Of a DNA stretch of 64,000 nt, positions 11,501-24,919 are shown piece after piece; within the stretch, counting starts at the first letter, position 1; the number at the start of each line of letters is the position of its first letter. The stretch comes from Ophthalmolycus amberensis (Eukaryota > Chordata > Actinopteri > Perciformes > Zoarcidae): assembly GCA_024529925.1 (NCBI GenBank), contig JAFEUB010001205.1:806001-870000 (forward strand), given 5' to 3'. The translations under genes were made by a program, and so were the position numbers. The notes beneath the pieces are model-generated. The model searched no databases. It saw only the letters and a list, made by a program, of their open reading frames with translations, and had not been told where the DNA came from.

Positions 11501-14500
11501 GAGAGGAGGCAGCCAGGACACAAACACCACTGAGTTTGATGCAGCTGCAGCCTTCACGCCCGCCGGAGGCCCGGGAACTGAAAGGAAAAGATGATCTGGT
11601 TGGTATATTTCCCACATTAAGCTCATATTCTTACTCAGGAGTAACAATACACTGATTATAAAGCAAGATAACCAGATAACCAGATGGCCAAATATGATAT
11701 TCATAACTTCTTAATACGTGTAAGTCACACTTACAGCTCTCCTCTTAGTGAGCATGTTGCTGTCTTTTTGGCCAAGTCATCATTGTTAATGAGAACTGGT
11801 TCTCAATTGACTGGATAAATAAAGGTAAAATTAATTAATTAATTGAAGGGCCCGTCGCTCGCTTGCCTCATTTAAAAATAATATTCTCAATTTGGCAAAG
11901 CTGACATTTCTCCATTTAATGTCAGGATCAGACATACCGGTACTGTAATTCCTTGAGGCCCCGCAGCAGCGAGACTAACTCACCCTTCGGCACAAGTCTG
12001 AGCACAAGCTTGCTTTAACAAGTGCAATGTGGCTGCTGCCCTTGTGACTGTATTCTGAGAGGTGACTTAATCTTCCTACCGTCCTCCTTGGTGCGGGTGT
12101 AAATCTGTTCACTGCGAACGCCGTCTCCAGCTCTGGTGAAGGTCAACACCTGGATGCTGTAGTTGGTGTACTTCTCCAGTCCGTCCAGATCCAGAGAGGG
12201 CTTAGAGGTTGTCACATTCCTGATCTCTCCGAGCTCTGGTGGACAGAAAACAGAGGACAGAAGAGAGATGGGGGGAGTAAAAGTTCAAATGTAGTGAGGA
12301 CACCTCAGGTCAAAGGCCTTTTTAACAATGCAGGTGTCTTATTGTAAATAAACCCAGCGATATGACAAGCTGGTCCAGCCATGTGACTCATCTATATTAT
12401 ACAGCAGATCACATACATAAATACAGATGTCAGGCCCAAGGGTGTCATAGCACAGCCTTGGACATAATGCCATATTCAATCACAAAGTTTAAACAACCAT
12501 GCACCCAAGGTCTGCTGCAGTGGCCGGCCTTGACTGGCAACCTGCTGCCCTCAGCTGTTAGGGTTTGAATTATTGTGTCAATCTCTGTCCATATCACTTC
12601 TTAACAATGTTTCCTCTCCCTCCTTTCCCTCTTTTCACTTCCCACAGGAGATCTATGAGGCCAGCTGCACCTCTTCTTCTTTGGCTTTTAATGAGCAATT
12701 AAATGCCTGGAATACCTCTCGCACAGTAAATGCTTTCATGCATGACTGTGTCTTTGCCTACAGTGTCTTGATATCCACTTATTCTGGCCAGATACAAAAA
12801 TGAAAACAACACTTAAATTGCTCCTGTGTTGTTTCTTTACCTGACTTTGTTATCGTTATTTCCTGCTTCAGAGACTTAGTTTTAAGCCCGTTTGTGTCTG
12901 TTTGGTAACGGAGAATAACGTATTCAAACAGGGAACACTGCTCCACTTGGGCGTCTCATTGGACGTGTGACGGACAGTCACACGTCCAATTAGAGTTGGC
13001 GGGCGGTGACTGCTCCACTGCTGGACAGTGTAGGACTATTACAGGTGAAACATGTACATTTTGATAAAACTTCACATATCTTATTCCAAGTGACAAGAAA
13101 GATTTGTGTGCAGCGCAAATTTCAACCAGAAGTGGATACAAAACAGACCTGTAAACTGTTGTCATGGCTGTTGTTGGAGTTTTGTGGAGCTCATTAGTAT
13201 TATATTGAATCGAGACTAAAAGAATGAAGTATTTTATGGTGTTTTTTAAATTCACGTCATTTTAATGAATGCAAGTAGCACACCTGTATGTGTAGCAGTT
13301 CATTCACAGGAAATTATTCCGTTATTAACATTACCATAAACCCTGAACTGTTACTGTCTAAAAAGTTCCATCAACCACTGTGACACCGAGCTAATTCTAG
13401 AGCACTGGTGCAACTGGTACAACCTGCAGTACTGTTTGTTAGAAAGGGCTTGTGTCTCCCTCTGCTGGTCAATGGCAGTACCTTCTCTCACACTGATGAA
13501 CAGCTCTTGTCTGACATTGAGTGGCTTCCATAGAATAGTGAAAAGTTTGACCACAAAAGATACATGTTAAGTGTAAAGAGGTCGTAATTACATATGTCAT
13601 ATTAACATGCAATATAATCCAAATCATTTATAAATAATAACACTGAATCTAACTTTCAGCGCTCGCCCACGGAGCTACGGACTGTTACCATGCAAACTAG
13701 TCCTGGCTGTCAAGTCTGGAGCGTTCATGCTCTACAGGCAGGCCAACATGATGTGACAGTGCAGAGGTCAAAGGTAATCGTGCTGTCACAACCAATCCCA
13801 CGGACACAAAGCCGGCATGTGACAATGGCATGACATGCTGTCTGACTTCAACACGACCATGCAGACTTCAAGCCAGTCGTGGAGGTTACCCAGTTACAAC
13901 AAGATACATCCTGGTAACTATTAGCTATCGCTTACTTAGAAGCGTCGATGGCAGTCCTTATTCATTTATTCGTTGCATAAACACAGCACTCACAGTTTTT
14001 AGCTCTTAAGCTTTGGATTTAGCAGAGATAAATAAATACTGACTCACATCAAGACTGGACCTCAGCCAGTCAGCAAACACACACATCTGATGTATTTATG
14101 TTTCAGTGTCAGTTTGAGGTGCTCTCTTTTTTTTTGTATTTTACAGAATTTCTGTGAGATATTTTAAATCAATATGTTCTTGTAAAATAGTTTTTTTCTT
14201 CTATTTTATTCCTCTCCATATGTGGTGTGTATCCTGTAAAGGAGTATCAGACAGTGTTAATGGAGCTCTGCTCTGATTGGTCCAGTCTGAGAGCTGACTC
14301 TTAAAGGGGCCCTGTGGAGTTTTCCTGTAAACAAAGAAAAGTTATGTTTACATTCAGTGTTATTTACCAAAATGCATTGTGTATGTCTAAAAAATGTGTC
14401 GCGGGCATTTCCTTTCTCAGAGAACATTTGCAAAGCATTTTTTTTTTTTCTTAAAGTATTTTAAGTCCAGCATTGTTTATGACAAGACGAGAATGAAGGC

Positions 14501-17500
14501 TCGGGGATATGGCACATGTGCAGTGTAACTGGAGTTGCGATGTTGGAGGTTTTACTGCAGAAGGCAGTAGAAATGAAGGGATTGTGTTTGCTCAGATGCT
14601 CTTGAACTTGGTGAACTCGGCCTGACAGAACTTTTTGCGTACGCTCGAATGGACGGCTGCCGATAGACAATAGAACGTTTTCAAACTGAAAGAATTTGTT
14701 TATGGTCTTTTATAAAAAAAAAATTTCAATAATTGCAGAATTGTCATTCTCACCCATTAAGTATGCGACTATGACACCCTCTCTGCTGACGCCTCAGTTA
14801 AACAAATCAATCATCCTCATGTTCTACGATCATGTGCCAGTGAGTGAGCCTCTCCGCAAGTGCAGACCGGATTTTACTGCGCATGTGTTGAACCCCAATG
14901 GTTTGACGCCATATGAAGCCGTGGCATTTCCTCTTTTAACATTTAATATATTGCTTGTTTGTTGTTGTTTGGCTGTTGCATTTCAAGAACACTTCCAGTT
15001 CCTTATTAAAAATACAATAAAGCAGCTCTTTACTTTATTCTAAATATGTTGATGACAACATATATACAGTATATATATGCAGATGCCCAATGACAATTTA
15101 CACAACAGTTAATGTTTTTAATAAGTGAACAGATGTAAATGTGTACCTCCATCGGGCAGGTTGGCCCAGTAGATGACTCTGAAGCCCAGCAGGTTGCCGT
15201 TGAGAGCGTCTTTGGGAGGGGTGAGCCAGGACAGAGAGATGACCTCCGGAGACGTTGCAGTGGCCTGGACGTTCTCTGGAGGACGACTGGGCACTGAGGG
15301 AGAACCAGAACACAGACCGTTAAAAACAGTGGACTCTCAGTGGAAAACCTATGGACTGACAACATGTGGTAGCTCCCTCTGATCTCCACTAGGCTGTGAT
15401 AGATCCTCACTAATCTCTTCCAAAATAAACCATGCTGCCCGCCTCTTTGAGAACAGTGAATTCACAGCTGTGTTGTGCTGGCCTCATGAAAATAAATCCA
15501 AATATATTGAACACATCTAAAATCTAGAATACTTGTGTTCACTTTTAGCATATATATATGTTGTTTCTGACTTGCTTTACCTTGAAGTTATCTTGTTTGT
15601 TTAGAATATTCTGCATATCACATCTTCTCTGGGTGTGATATGGTATTCCTGTCTTACCGTCTTCCAGCGTGGTGGCAGCCACCTCTGTGGAGGAGGGCCC
15701 GGTCCCGGCGCTGTTGCTGGCTTGCACCACGACTCCGTACTGGGTGAACTTCTTGAGGTTGTCCAGCACCAGGCTCTCTGCATTGTCCCCTGTGGTCTCC
15801 AAGCTGATCACACTGAACTGGTAGTTTCCACCAGAGCTGTACTCCCTGTAGCCCACCTGGTAGCCTTTGATGGCTCCGTTCTGGAGGTGCCTCTTAGGGG
15901 CCTGATGAGGGAATGACACAGGTTTTTTGAGACAATGGGGTTGAACGTTCCTTGCTTAATTTTTTTTACTTGAGTGCAAAAGTATCAGAAGACAAATTAA
16001 AACATTTGATGAAGAGAAAGATGAATAAAGTAGCAGGACAGTCTCTATTTTCATGAATAAAGAAAGCGTAGTACTTTTATGAATGCATTTTATTACGTTC
16101 TGGTATCATAAAGCCACACCTAACGCACAAATACGGTATGGTGTAGCTTGTGATCACTCCCCCCACCACCTAGATATACCCCCAGAGACTGTTAGAGGAA
16201 CAAGACCCTCTTCTTAGCTCTCTTGTCAACAAAACCAGACAAGGCCAGTTTCCCATAAGAAATGAGACACCCCAAGGCATTATAATCTGGAACCACTCTC
16301 TGGAAAGGTCTCAATAGCCCCTTTAAGTAATTAAAGAGATGATTCAGTTTCATACAAACATTAGTCATTTTATACTACAGAGACTAAAGAGGGAATGCTT
16401 TAAATGATACCAATTTGTAAATCACTCTTTTAACATTATTTATGTTGTGTGTCTTCCCCCGAGTCCTTGTCTACCCGAGACCTTCGAGGTCCAGGTTAGG
16501 CGCCCTCTTTTGTTTGTCACTCAAGCCACTGACACCATCTGGCAATAAAATGCCTCTTAGTTAATGGGATGACATAAAGAAAGCTTTATATACCCCCCAA
16601 AAAATTGTAATAATCCAAAAGGCAACCAACACAATCCTATTCTCTCGCTGCATGGTTGAGGACTTTTTTTCTATTAAGAAACAGTGACGTTGTTTTCCAC
16701 GTACAAACAGAGTGAGAGGGAGGAAGTAAAATGTGATTACAAGTCATTATTTGAGGCAAACTGTATATTTAGACGCATTCTGATGCCACGTGTGGAATGA
16801 GTATGTCTCCCTTGGATCTACAGACGAGGCATCACCTCACCTAAACCACCAGACATGAGAATAAGGAGTGATAAGGGCAACGAATACCCCCGATCGTACC
16901 TTTCTGGACACAGCTACGTACTCACCTCATGGAAATGTACACACATTTTGAACCCACGTAGTTTTGATTAACTTACCCGCCAAGAGACTCGGATGCTCTG
17001 AGAGGAGAGAGCTTCCAGCTGCACCTCCTGAGGTGGTCCATCAGGAGCTAAGATCAGATTCGCCAACATGTACACATTATGAAACTGTACACATTCCATA
17101 ATTTCAACATTGTTCTGAAATAAACAAATGTCCAGAAGTCAGTCTGAGTCTGGCTATTTTACCAAAAATGATGGTTGTATTTATAGGTGGGTGCTGAGAA
17201 GTGCTCTGTGGGTGGGGTGGGGGGGGGGGATTTGCAGATGGGGGTCCAGCCTCAGTCTATTGACCGTGGTGTGACATTTACTACTGAGGCCGCTAATTGA
17301 AAATTTCTGCTTTTAATGTCTGGTCAGCGTGTGTTCAATAATGCAACAGAGCCAACGGGGCTGATGTCACCAGGCTGGTAATGAATTGACTCAGCTGGCC
17401 CTTTACCTCCTCTTGCCCTTCACTCAGGTGCTTTGGTTGCTCTGATTTGTTGTGTCATAGTGCCAAATTAGACTTACTCTCATTACTGTAACTCTTTATG

Positions 17501-18841
17501 ATTTATATCCTTCAAAATAAGAGTGAAAAGCGAGTGTCTGAAACGTGTGTGCGTGATCGTTATACTGCAGAATATCACACGTCAGTTATTGCTCACCTGC
17601 TTCGTCCGTGGTGATAGTGAGCTCGTTGCTGGCCTCGCTCTTGCCGATTAGGTTCTTGGCGAACATGCGGATGTTGTAGGTGGAGGAGGGGTGCAGGTCG
17701 ATGATGGTGGCCTGGTTGAGCTGAGGTGAGACATCTTTGGTCTTTTGAGCGGTATCCCAGGAGGCTGTTCAGGGGAGAGGACGAGGTTCATTGGGGTCGC
17801 TGAAGTCAGGGGAGATGTTGGAGCTAAGTGCATTAGACTGGGCGACATTAAGTCACATCACCGAGACAAAGTGAATGCAGGGATAATCAACCAAAACACA
17901 CTTGAACCTAATGCATTGTATAATCATACCATCTAATTGTTTTTATAAATGTCTTTTCTAGTACCTGATTTGTTCTTGCTCTCAATGTCGAAGCCTGTGA
18001 TTGGGCTGTTGCCATCAAAACCCATAGTCCAACGCAGTGCAATGGTTCTGTCCTTCACTTCTCTGATCTCCACCTCTGGGGGGTCCGGGGGCTCTACAGG
18101 GCACAACGGTGACCGACACTTTGTTATTTCAGTGGTAAGGAACTTCAACATGGCAGGTAGGTGCAGGCAGAATGGCAAAACAGCATTGTCTGCAATTGTT
18201 GTGTCGGCTGAAAAGTTCCGTCAGAGCATTTTCTGTTTTTCAGCTGAGGAAGGTGAAGTCATACCTTGCACTGTGAGCTGTATGATTCCTCTGTCTTCAC
18301 CAAATGAGTTGATGGCGTGGCAGGAGAAGAAGCCGGAGTCCTCCCTCACTGTGGGCATTATCTGATGGATGCAGACGAATGAGAGGAGTTTAAATAAAAG
18401 AAACACTAAGCAGGTCGTGTGCACTGGTCACTGGCAGTTAAGACTGATATATTTTATTTTTAATCATGGAACAAATAATAAGGAAAACAATAAAATGAGC
18501 AGTAAACACATCATACAAATTCTAATAAAGTAAATATATAATATAATATAATATATAAATATATATATATTATGTGTAAAAAGGAGCATGCCGTAGTAAA
18601 GGTATCTTTATTTAGATATCTTTATTTTAACGGAGATGTTTTCTGTCCAACTTTTGATTTGTGACCCATCATAACATGTCATGGTAGACACGAGGAGTGA
18701 ACAGTTTAACCGAAGAGTCGATCAAACTACGTTTTAAGAAGGATTTCACAGTCATGAATAGTAAAAGTTTCAGCATTTAACAAGAAAAAAGAAGAGAAAA
18801 GTCAAAATAAATTGAGATAAAATCTTTGAGCATGCTGTGGC

Positions 18842-18893
<52 letters not shown>

Positions 18894-20084
18894 GCAACAA
18901 AACAATATATAGTCCTAAATTGACATTTTACACTTCCAAGTGTCACAGCCTCCTCCTACCTGCAGGGTGGAGATGACTTCGTCGCCCACCTCCTTGACAG
19001 AAACCACGTAACGGCTGGTCTCGGGGTTGATGATGCGTTCCTCCTTCTCCCAGCGTACCATGATGGGTTTCTCACCGTGGGCCGTGCAGCTCATCTTCTT
19101 CTCTTCACCCTGCGTGGCCAGCGTGGTGTTGGGGTAGGACGTGATCATGGCAGGGACTGGTGAGACAAGTAAGGTGGAGAGGAAGAGAAGAAGACATCTC
19201 GTTAGATTTCTTATCTGGATGAACCACATTGGTACATGTGTTATAAGCACTAGCAGAGGACCCATTTCTCTAGTTCAAGTATTTTTTGATGATGCCAAAG
19301 TGGTCCATATTAAATCAATAAATTAGACATTACAAAATAAATATTCATATAAATATATAGTCAATGTGATTGGCTGAAAGGTGAAGGGGTAAGTGACTGG
19401 TGAGAACACAATAGTCACGAACAGTGACATTGTGAAATAAAAGTGTCATTGGGACATTGAATGTGCAAATTGATTAAACTGACAACGAACCAGATGAACC
19501 TGAAGGAAAAACTACATTTTTTAAGTCTTGGGAGGCGAAGTATCGCGGCATCGTTGAGGTGAACATACTACAACTATACCATAATATAAGGTTAATAAAA
19601 ATGACGACCATATTTCAGTTTTGGCAACCAAAAGGTGCCTGGTTGCCAACCTGGCAATCACTTTTAAAAGTTGGTGTTGAGTCTTGTAATGTAAAAAGAA
19701 GAAGCTTACTTATTGTCCTTTGTTACATTAAAAGTAAACATTTTGACATGTTTTATAGCAGCTGCGTGAAACAAACCCATAGAGTATTCCCAGCATTGTG
19801 AATGTACCGTCACTGAACGTACAGCTGTCCTTTAAAGGTGCGTTGAAGACTAGCCTGCCTCGGCGTGCATCTTGTATCTGAGGGCCCTAAATGGTACAGT
19901 GATGCTCTAACAACACTCTGAAGACATCACACTAAACGCACACTAACGACATACATGCCTCATTACACCCACAGCAGAGTGTATAACAACCCCATGCTCC
20001 CAGATGATCACACACACACTCACACCCACGTACACACACACACACAAGCTTGTGCAAGCACACAAATGTGTGCGTGAGCTCTCG

Positions 20085-20122
<38 letters not shown>

Positions 20123-23100
20123 AACACACAAAGCGTGACTTCAGTGATGTGATGGGAAGTGTCAGGCAAGAGGTTGCAAACATTTAAGCCTCATCTCTTA
20201 TTCACTCGGCAGCCATTTGGGGCTCGGCTATGGAAAAGAACGCTGATTTATTTTGCATGACAAGTATGAATTTTTTGTGAGACACATTTGGAAAAGTGAG
20301 CGGGGAGGGAAAAAAAGCTCAGGCTTTATTTAAACGTTATCGTTTTAGTGCACGGCTGCTTTCATTTCTGCAGCGTGAGCGGCTCAGAGGTGGCACAGGG
20401 CGATGTTGTTGACACTCCTCGCAGAGTGGGACACAGTGCTAGGTGACAAAAAGCAAAGACGGAGAAGATCAAGACGGCTACGCCTCGTGTAGAGGATGTC
20501 TGTACAGCATCCCGGCTCTGGAGGGGAAAGCTACAATACAAGTGTGGTTGCTTCTACAGTTTCCACTCTTTTCTTATATCACACCCCAACAACAAATACT
20601 GTTATTGCATATACAACGCGTTAATAGAACGGATTATTAACATGGAAGAAAATACTGCACTTATTGAAACGTTTTCAAAGGAACATATCTAGAAATATAG
20701 TGTGATATTTAATGTATTCTTTGCTCAAAATACTAAAAACAAATGTGATTTGAACCAACTGGTGTCGACCAATCAGCTTAGGTTTTGTGTGTGTTGAGGG
20801 GGGATTCAGGGGGGTTGGCTTTTGATTTCACAGCCAATCAAAGCGGTGGGTCTTCCTAGCTGCTAGTCACGCCTGAATAGAGCTCTTTCGTTTGGACAGG
20901 GACAATAGAGAAAAATAGATCTCATTGATTGAAATGTGACCCAAGCATTGCAGGCAGCTATATGAAATCTATAAAAAAGATGTGATGACTATAGATGAAC
21001 ACACAGAAGCGATACTGGGTTTTTTCATGTTTTCGAGGGGACGAATTGATACATTAATCAGATAAATTAGAGTTGAAAAATAAAATGTAAAAAACTAAAT
21101 TGTTTGAAATTGTTATACTGACAAAGGTGACTTTCTAAAGCGCTGTCCATCCTTCATTCAACCAATGAAGAAAATGTTAATTTAATGTTGATCTGAATCA
21201 TTGATCATCACCACTGTTCATTTATTTCTCTAACATCAGCATACAGAAAATCAATTTACAGATTTGAATATCATCTGACTTCTGAAGTCACATTTATGTT
21301 AATATGTGAGCCGCTCTACAGTTAATGTGCCGCAAACGTCGAACTAAATCTATTTTATCATTCAACATCTTGATTTGAGATTAATGTGGAGGAAGACAGA
21401 GGCACAAATGCAAACAACAGGAGTGTCTATGCAACATGAAGAGGGCTCAGAGGTGAGGCGCATGCAGTTTGTACGTCAGAGTCTCCGTGTGTTTAACTGT
21501 GTTTAGCTCGTGTCTACGTATATGCATGTGTGTACAAACGTGTACGTGTGTGTCTGTGTGTGTGTCTGTGTTTGTGTGTGCAAGCAGCCCAGCTGAGCCA
21601 GCCCTGAGGCACACTTTGTGGCCCTGTAATTGTTGTGTTGATGTATTTCTTTAATATCCAGTGGAATTATGGGAACGGGACGACGGGGAGGAGTGACGAG
21701 AGAAGGAGAAAGAAAAGAAATAAAGCGCCAGAGAGGAGGTGAAGGAGGAAAGAGGGAGTCCCCTGTCTCATTAGGCATCAGCTCCCCTGACATCTAATTC
21801 AGCCTTGAACACAACACATGGGGCAAAGGGTGGAGCTGCCGGACAGAAAAGGGTGATTTCATCATTAATCTCATCACTGTGAGCCACTTTGAATCATCCT
21901 GCCTTCATCTTACCATTGAAATCTTTGTTTATATGTCTCGCACTGTATTATTAATAACTTGCTGTATGCATACGTCTGGAAAAATACCACTCCATAAGAC
22001 ATATTGACGCGCTCAAATGAAGCAGAAATGGCGAGCGCTGTAATAGACTAATGGAGTGCTGTCACAGACACAGGGAAAGCACTGCTCCAAACAGGATCAT
22101 TCCTGTAAAACGTGGTGCTGTATCTGTAGCTTGTGTTGGCAAAGAGAAAAGAAAACATCCGCAATACAGCAGTTTGGAAAACCTAAGAATAATAAGCAGA
22201 GTGAGCAGTGTGTGTTTACTGCACGGCACAATGTGTCTTTGATGTGGAGGTGAGGAGAGCCCTGTTCCTCCGCAGCAACCCAGAGGGCAGTGATGATACG
22301 CTTAAGCCTGCAGGGTATTGTGGGGGATAGGCTGGCTGCTGATAGGCTACTCCCGTGAGACAAAAGCACCCCTCCTCCCTCCCTTCTCCCAGGCTCCCTT
22401 TCACCTGGCCAGGTTACCATGCCAACCAGCATCGGACAGTCTCTCCTCTCCTCTCTCTACCTCGCCTCCCTCCTCCCTCTCCTCCTGCCTCTCTCCCTCT
22501 CTCTCTCCCCCCAGTCTCCACTCTTTGGAAAAAGGGCCATTTCGAGTAGCCAGGAATAGAACATGGACCTGCCATTGATTTTCACAGGAGTATGATGATG
22601 ATTACACAATCACGCCCTGAATGTCGCAATGCAGGGCCAAAAAAAAAAAAGATACAAAAAGAAAATGTTTGTAGTGTCTCTAACTGGTGTTAGTGATGTG
22701 GGAAACAGAATTAGTCAAATGGAGGAGTCAGGGGAATAATAATAAGACATAATTACAGCAGAACGGCTACACTAGTGTGGGGCTATTCATCTGTGATCAA
22801 AGGAAGAGAGAACTGAGACCATCTCAGGTTCAATGAGATGGGATGAAAAGGGATTACGTTGTTTTTTTAGAAGCATCATTTGAGGCAGCTTGATAGTTAT
22901 TAAAGACCAAAAGGAAAGGACTTCATCAAGCTCCATTTTGGAAGTCCACTCGGGCTACAGATGAGGTTATGAGGTGTCTGATGTTAGTAATGCACTAAAC
23001 TGTATGAGTTGGGGTTTTTCTCCTGATGAAGTATGAATTTCTCTAGGAGGGCACTATTTTCCTGATCATCTGTATCTGATTGTCAAAGTTGAACCCTATA

Positions 23101-24866
23101 AATGATTATTTTTCTCACATTCTTTAAGTGCTGAAAATATTTCATTGAAAACAAAAAAAAACCTCTGGTGTGCCATCTTCTCTCCTGATGAGCCGGAGTC
23201 ATGACAGCATCGCCCACGTTGAGAGCGCTGGGATGCAAGCCTACATTTCATCCCACACTGTGTCACTGACTGCCTGGCTGGCCAGTGTTAGCCGCAGGGC
23301 ACCCCGGCTCGATGGGGCCACGAGGGGCCGGACGAGAGACGACGAGCTGAGATGCGTATAGCTCCATGCCCTGGAGGCCCACTGTAAGTGGGCTGGGGAG
23401 GAGACGGTGTGGATGGGATGCGGGTGGGGTAGGGGGTGGGGGTGGGGGGGAAGCAGCTCTCTGGCGATAGCACAAAGATGACTGGTTCACTGGCCGCCTG
23501 CAATGTACTGAAATAATTCTCTTAGCTGCACAATTGGCTTGGACGTGGACCATGAACCAATGTATGCTCGCAGACTGGACGGGCTTCTGTGGAGAGGTGG
23601 AAGGGAGGGGGGGGAGGGAGGGGGGCTGGGATGCAGATGAGAAAATAGGATGAAAGAAACGGAGAGCACAAGAAGAGGGGACTTCCTTATGCTCGTCTGA
23701 AGGACGTCGCGCTCCGGAGGCCGCTCGGCGACCACAAGGCCCTTTAACCCTTCTCTTCAGTGAAGCCTCATTAGATGCTCTGCCCTCATCACCTGTGTCT
23801 GCCAACATTATGATGACTAATAGGCTTGATTGGTCTTAATTGGCCCTGATAAACATTGAGTGGCTGTTGACTGACTCTGATAGTATCCGTTGTGGATTGG
23901 TAATGAATTGACTGAAGTGCGTCTGTTTTGGCGGTGGGGCTGCTGGACTGGAAATTGCACCAAAAAAATCATTTGTTTAAGCCTCTACCTGCAACCAGTG
24001 TCACGACAGTAAAAAGAAAACTGCTTACTACTCCTATAAAGAAGCGTAGGAAAGATAATATAAGCACAAGTGCATCTGCGCACACTGGCAGACGTGCAAC
24101 TTAATCCTGGTGCGGTGAGTGTAAGCAATTTCTACTGGCGGAATGATGCATGTTGTATTATGACGAAGCATTAGCCTATGCACAGACGCTCATAACAATG
24201 AAAGTGCCAAGCTAGGACATCACAATAGCAGCAATTCATTTCCCAGGGAGTCCGCCACAATAGCCTGGCGGAGAGGGATCTATCTAAACCGCTGCATTAG
24301 CCGCACGGCCCATTACTCTTTTGTAATGGGCCGCACTGAAGCCTTTACATTACGTCTCTTGCATCGACGCGTGCGGTGCTTTGTCTGTGTGTGTGTACGG
24401 GCTCGCCTGCTCACCTGTGTCACACATATGACCTAACAGCCTCTTCTCCATGCATGCGTCTACACCAGACATCTCAGAGCTCCTGATTGAATCTATTGAT
24501 TTTTTTCACCCCCACTGTTTGTTGACTGATACATCAAGCCACACTTGGACAGCCAATAATACACAGCGAAGATCATGCTATCCATCACGTGAGGACTTCA
24601 GCGTGCGTCAGCTCCTGTGCCTCCCTAATTGGCTCCTAAGCCTCTTAAGTAGCTGCTGCTGCTCAAGTGGTGTAGGCTGGCCTGGATAAACAACGGAAAA
24701 ACCAGCACAGAGTGTACAGAACATCACAGTGTCCAACATTACCGAGCATTACGGCCTCGGACGTACTAGTGGACCGCACAGGCTCAGCGCTGTGCCTGTT
24801 AAGTACATGGAGAGGCTTTAAGGGATCCTGAGCTTGTTGTCTACGCACGCACTACACCTACTCCCT

Positions 24867-24919
<53 letters not shown>

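Noticed and set aside
12519..12545. cagtggccggcc word resembling the hAT terminus
   Set aside because: No inverted partner or 8-bp duplication was found nearby.
17648..17848. Minus-strand Pro/Thr/Ser-rich ORF
   Set aside because: Wrong frame of dscam exon 15; the true frame gives FN1 residues.
19932..20183. Cys-Val-rich ORFs
   Set aside because: Translation of a CA/TG microsatellite.
23263..23808. 181-codon proline-rich minus-strand ORF, the longest in the 8.3 kb intron
   Set aside because: G/C-biased low-complexity sequence, overlapping ORFs in other frames, no domain and no splice logic with dscam.
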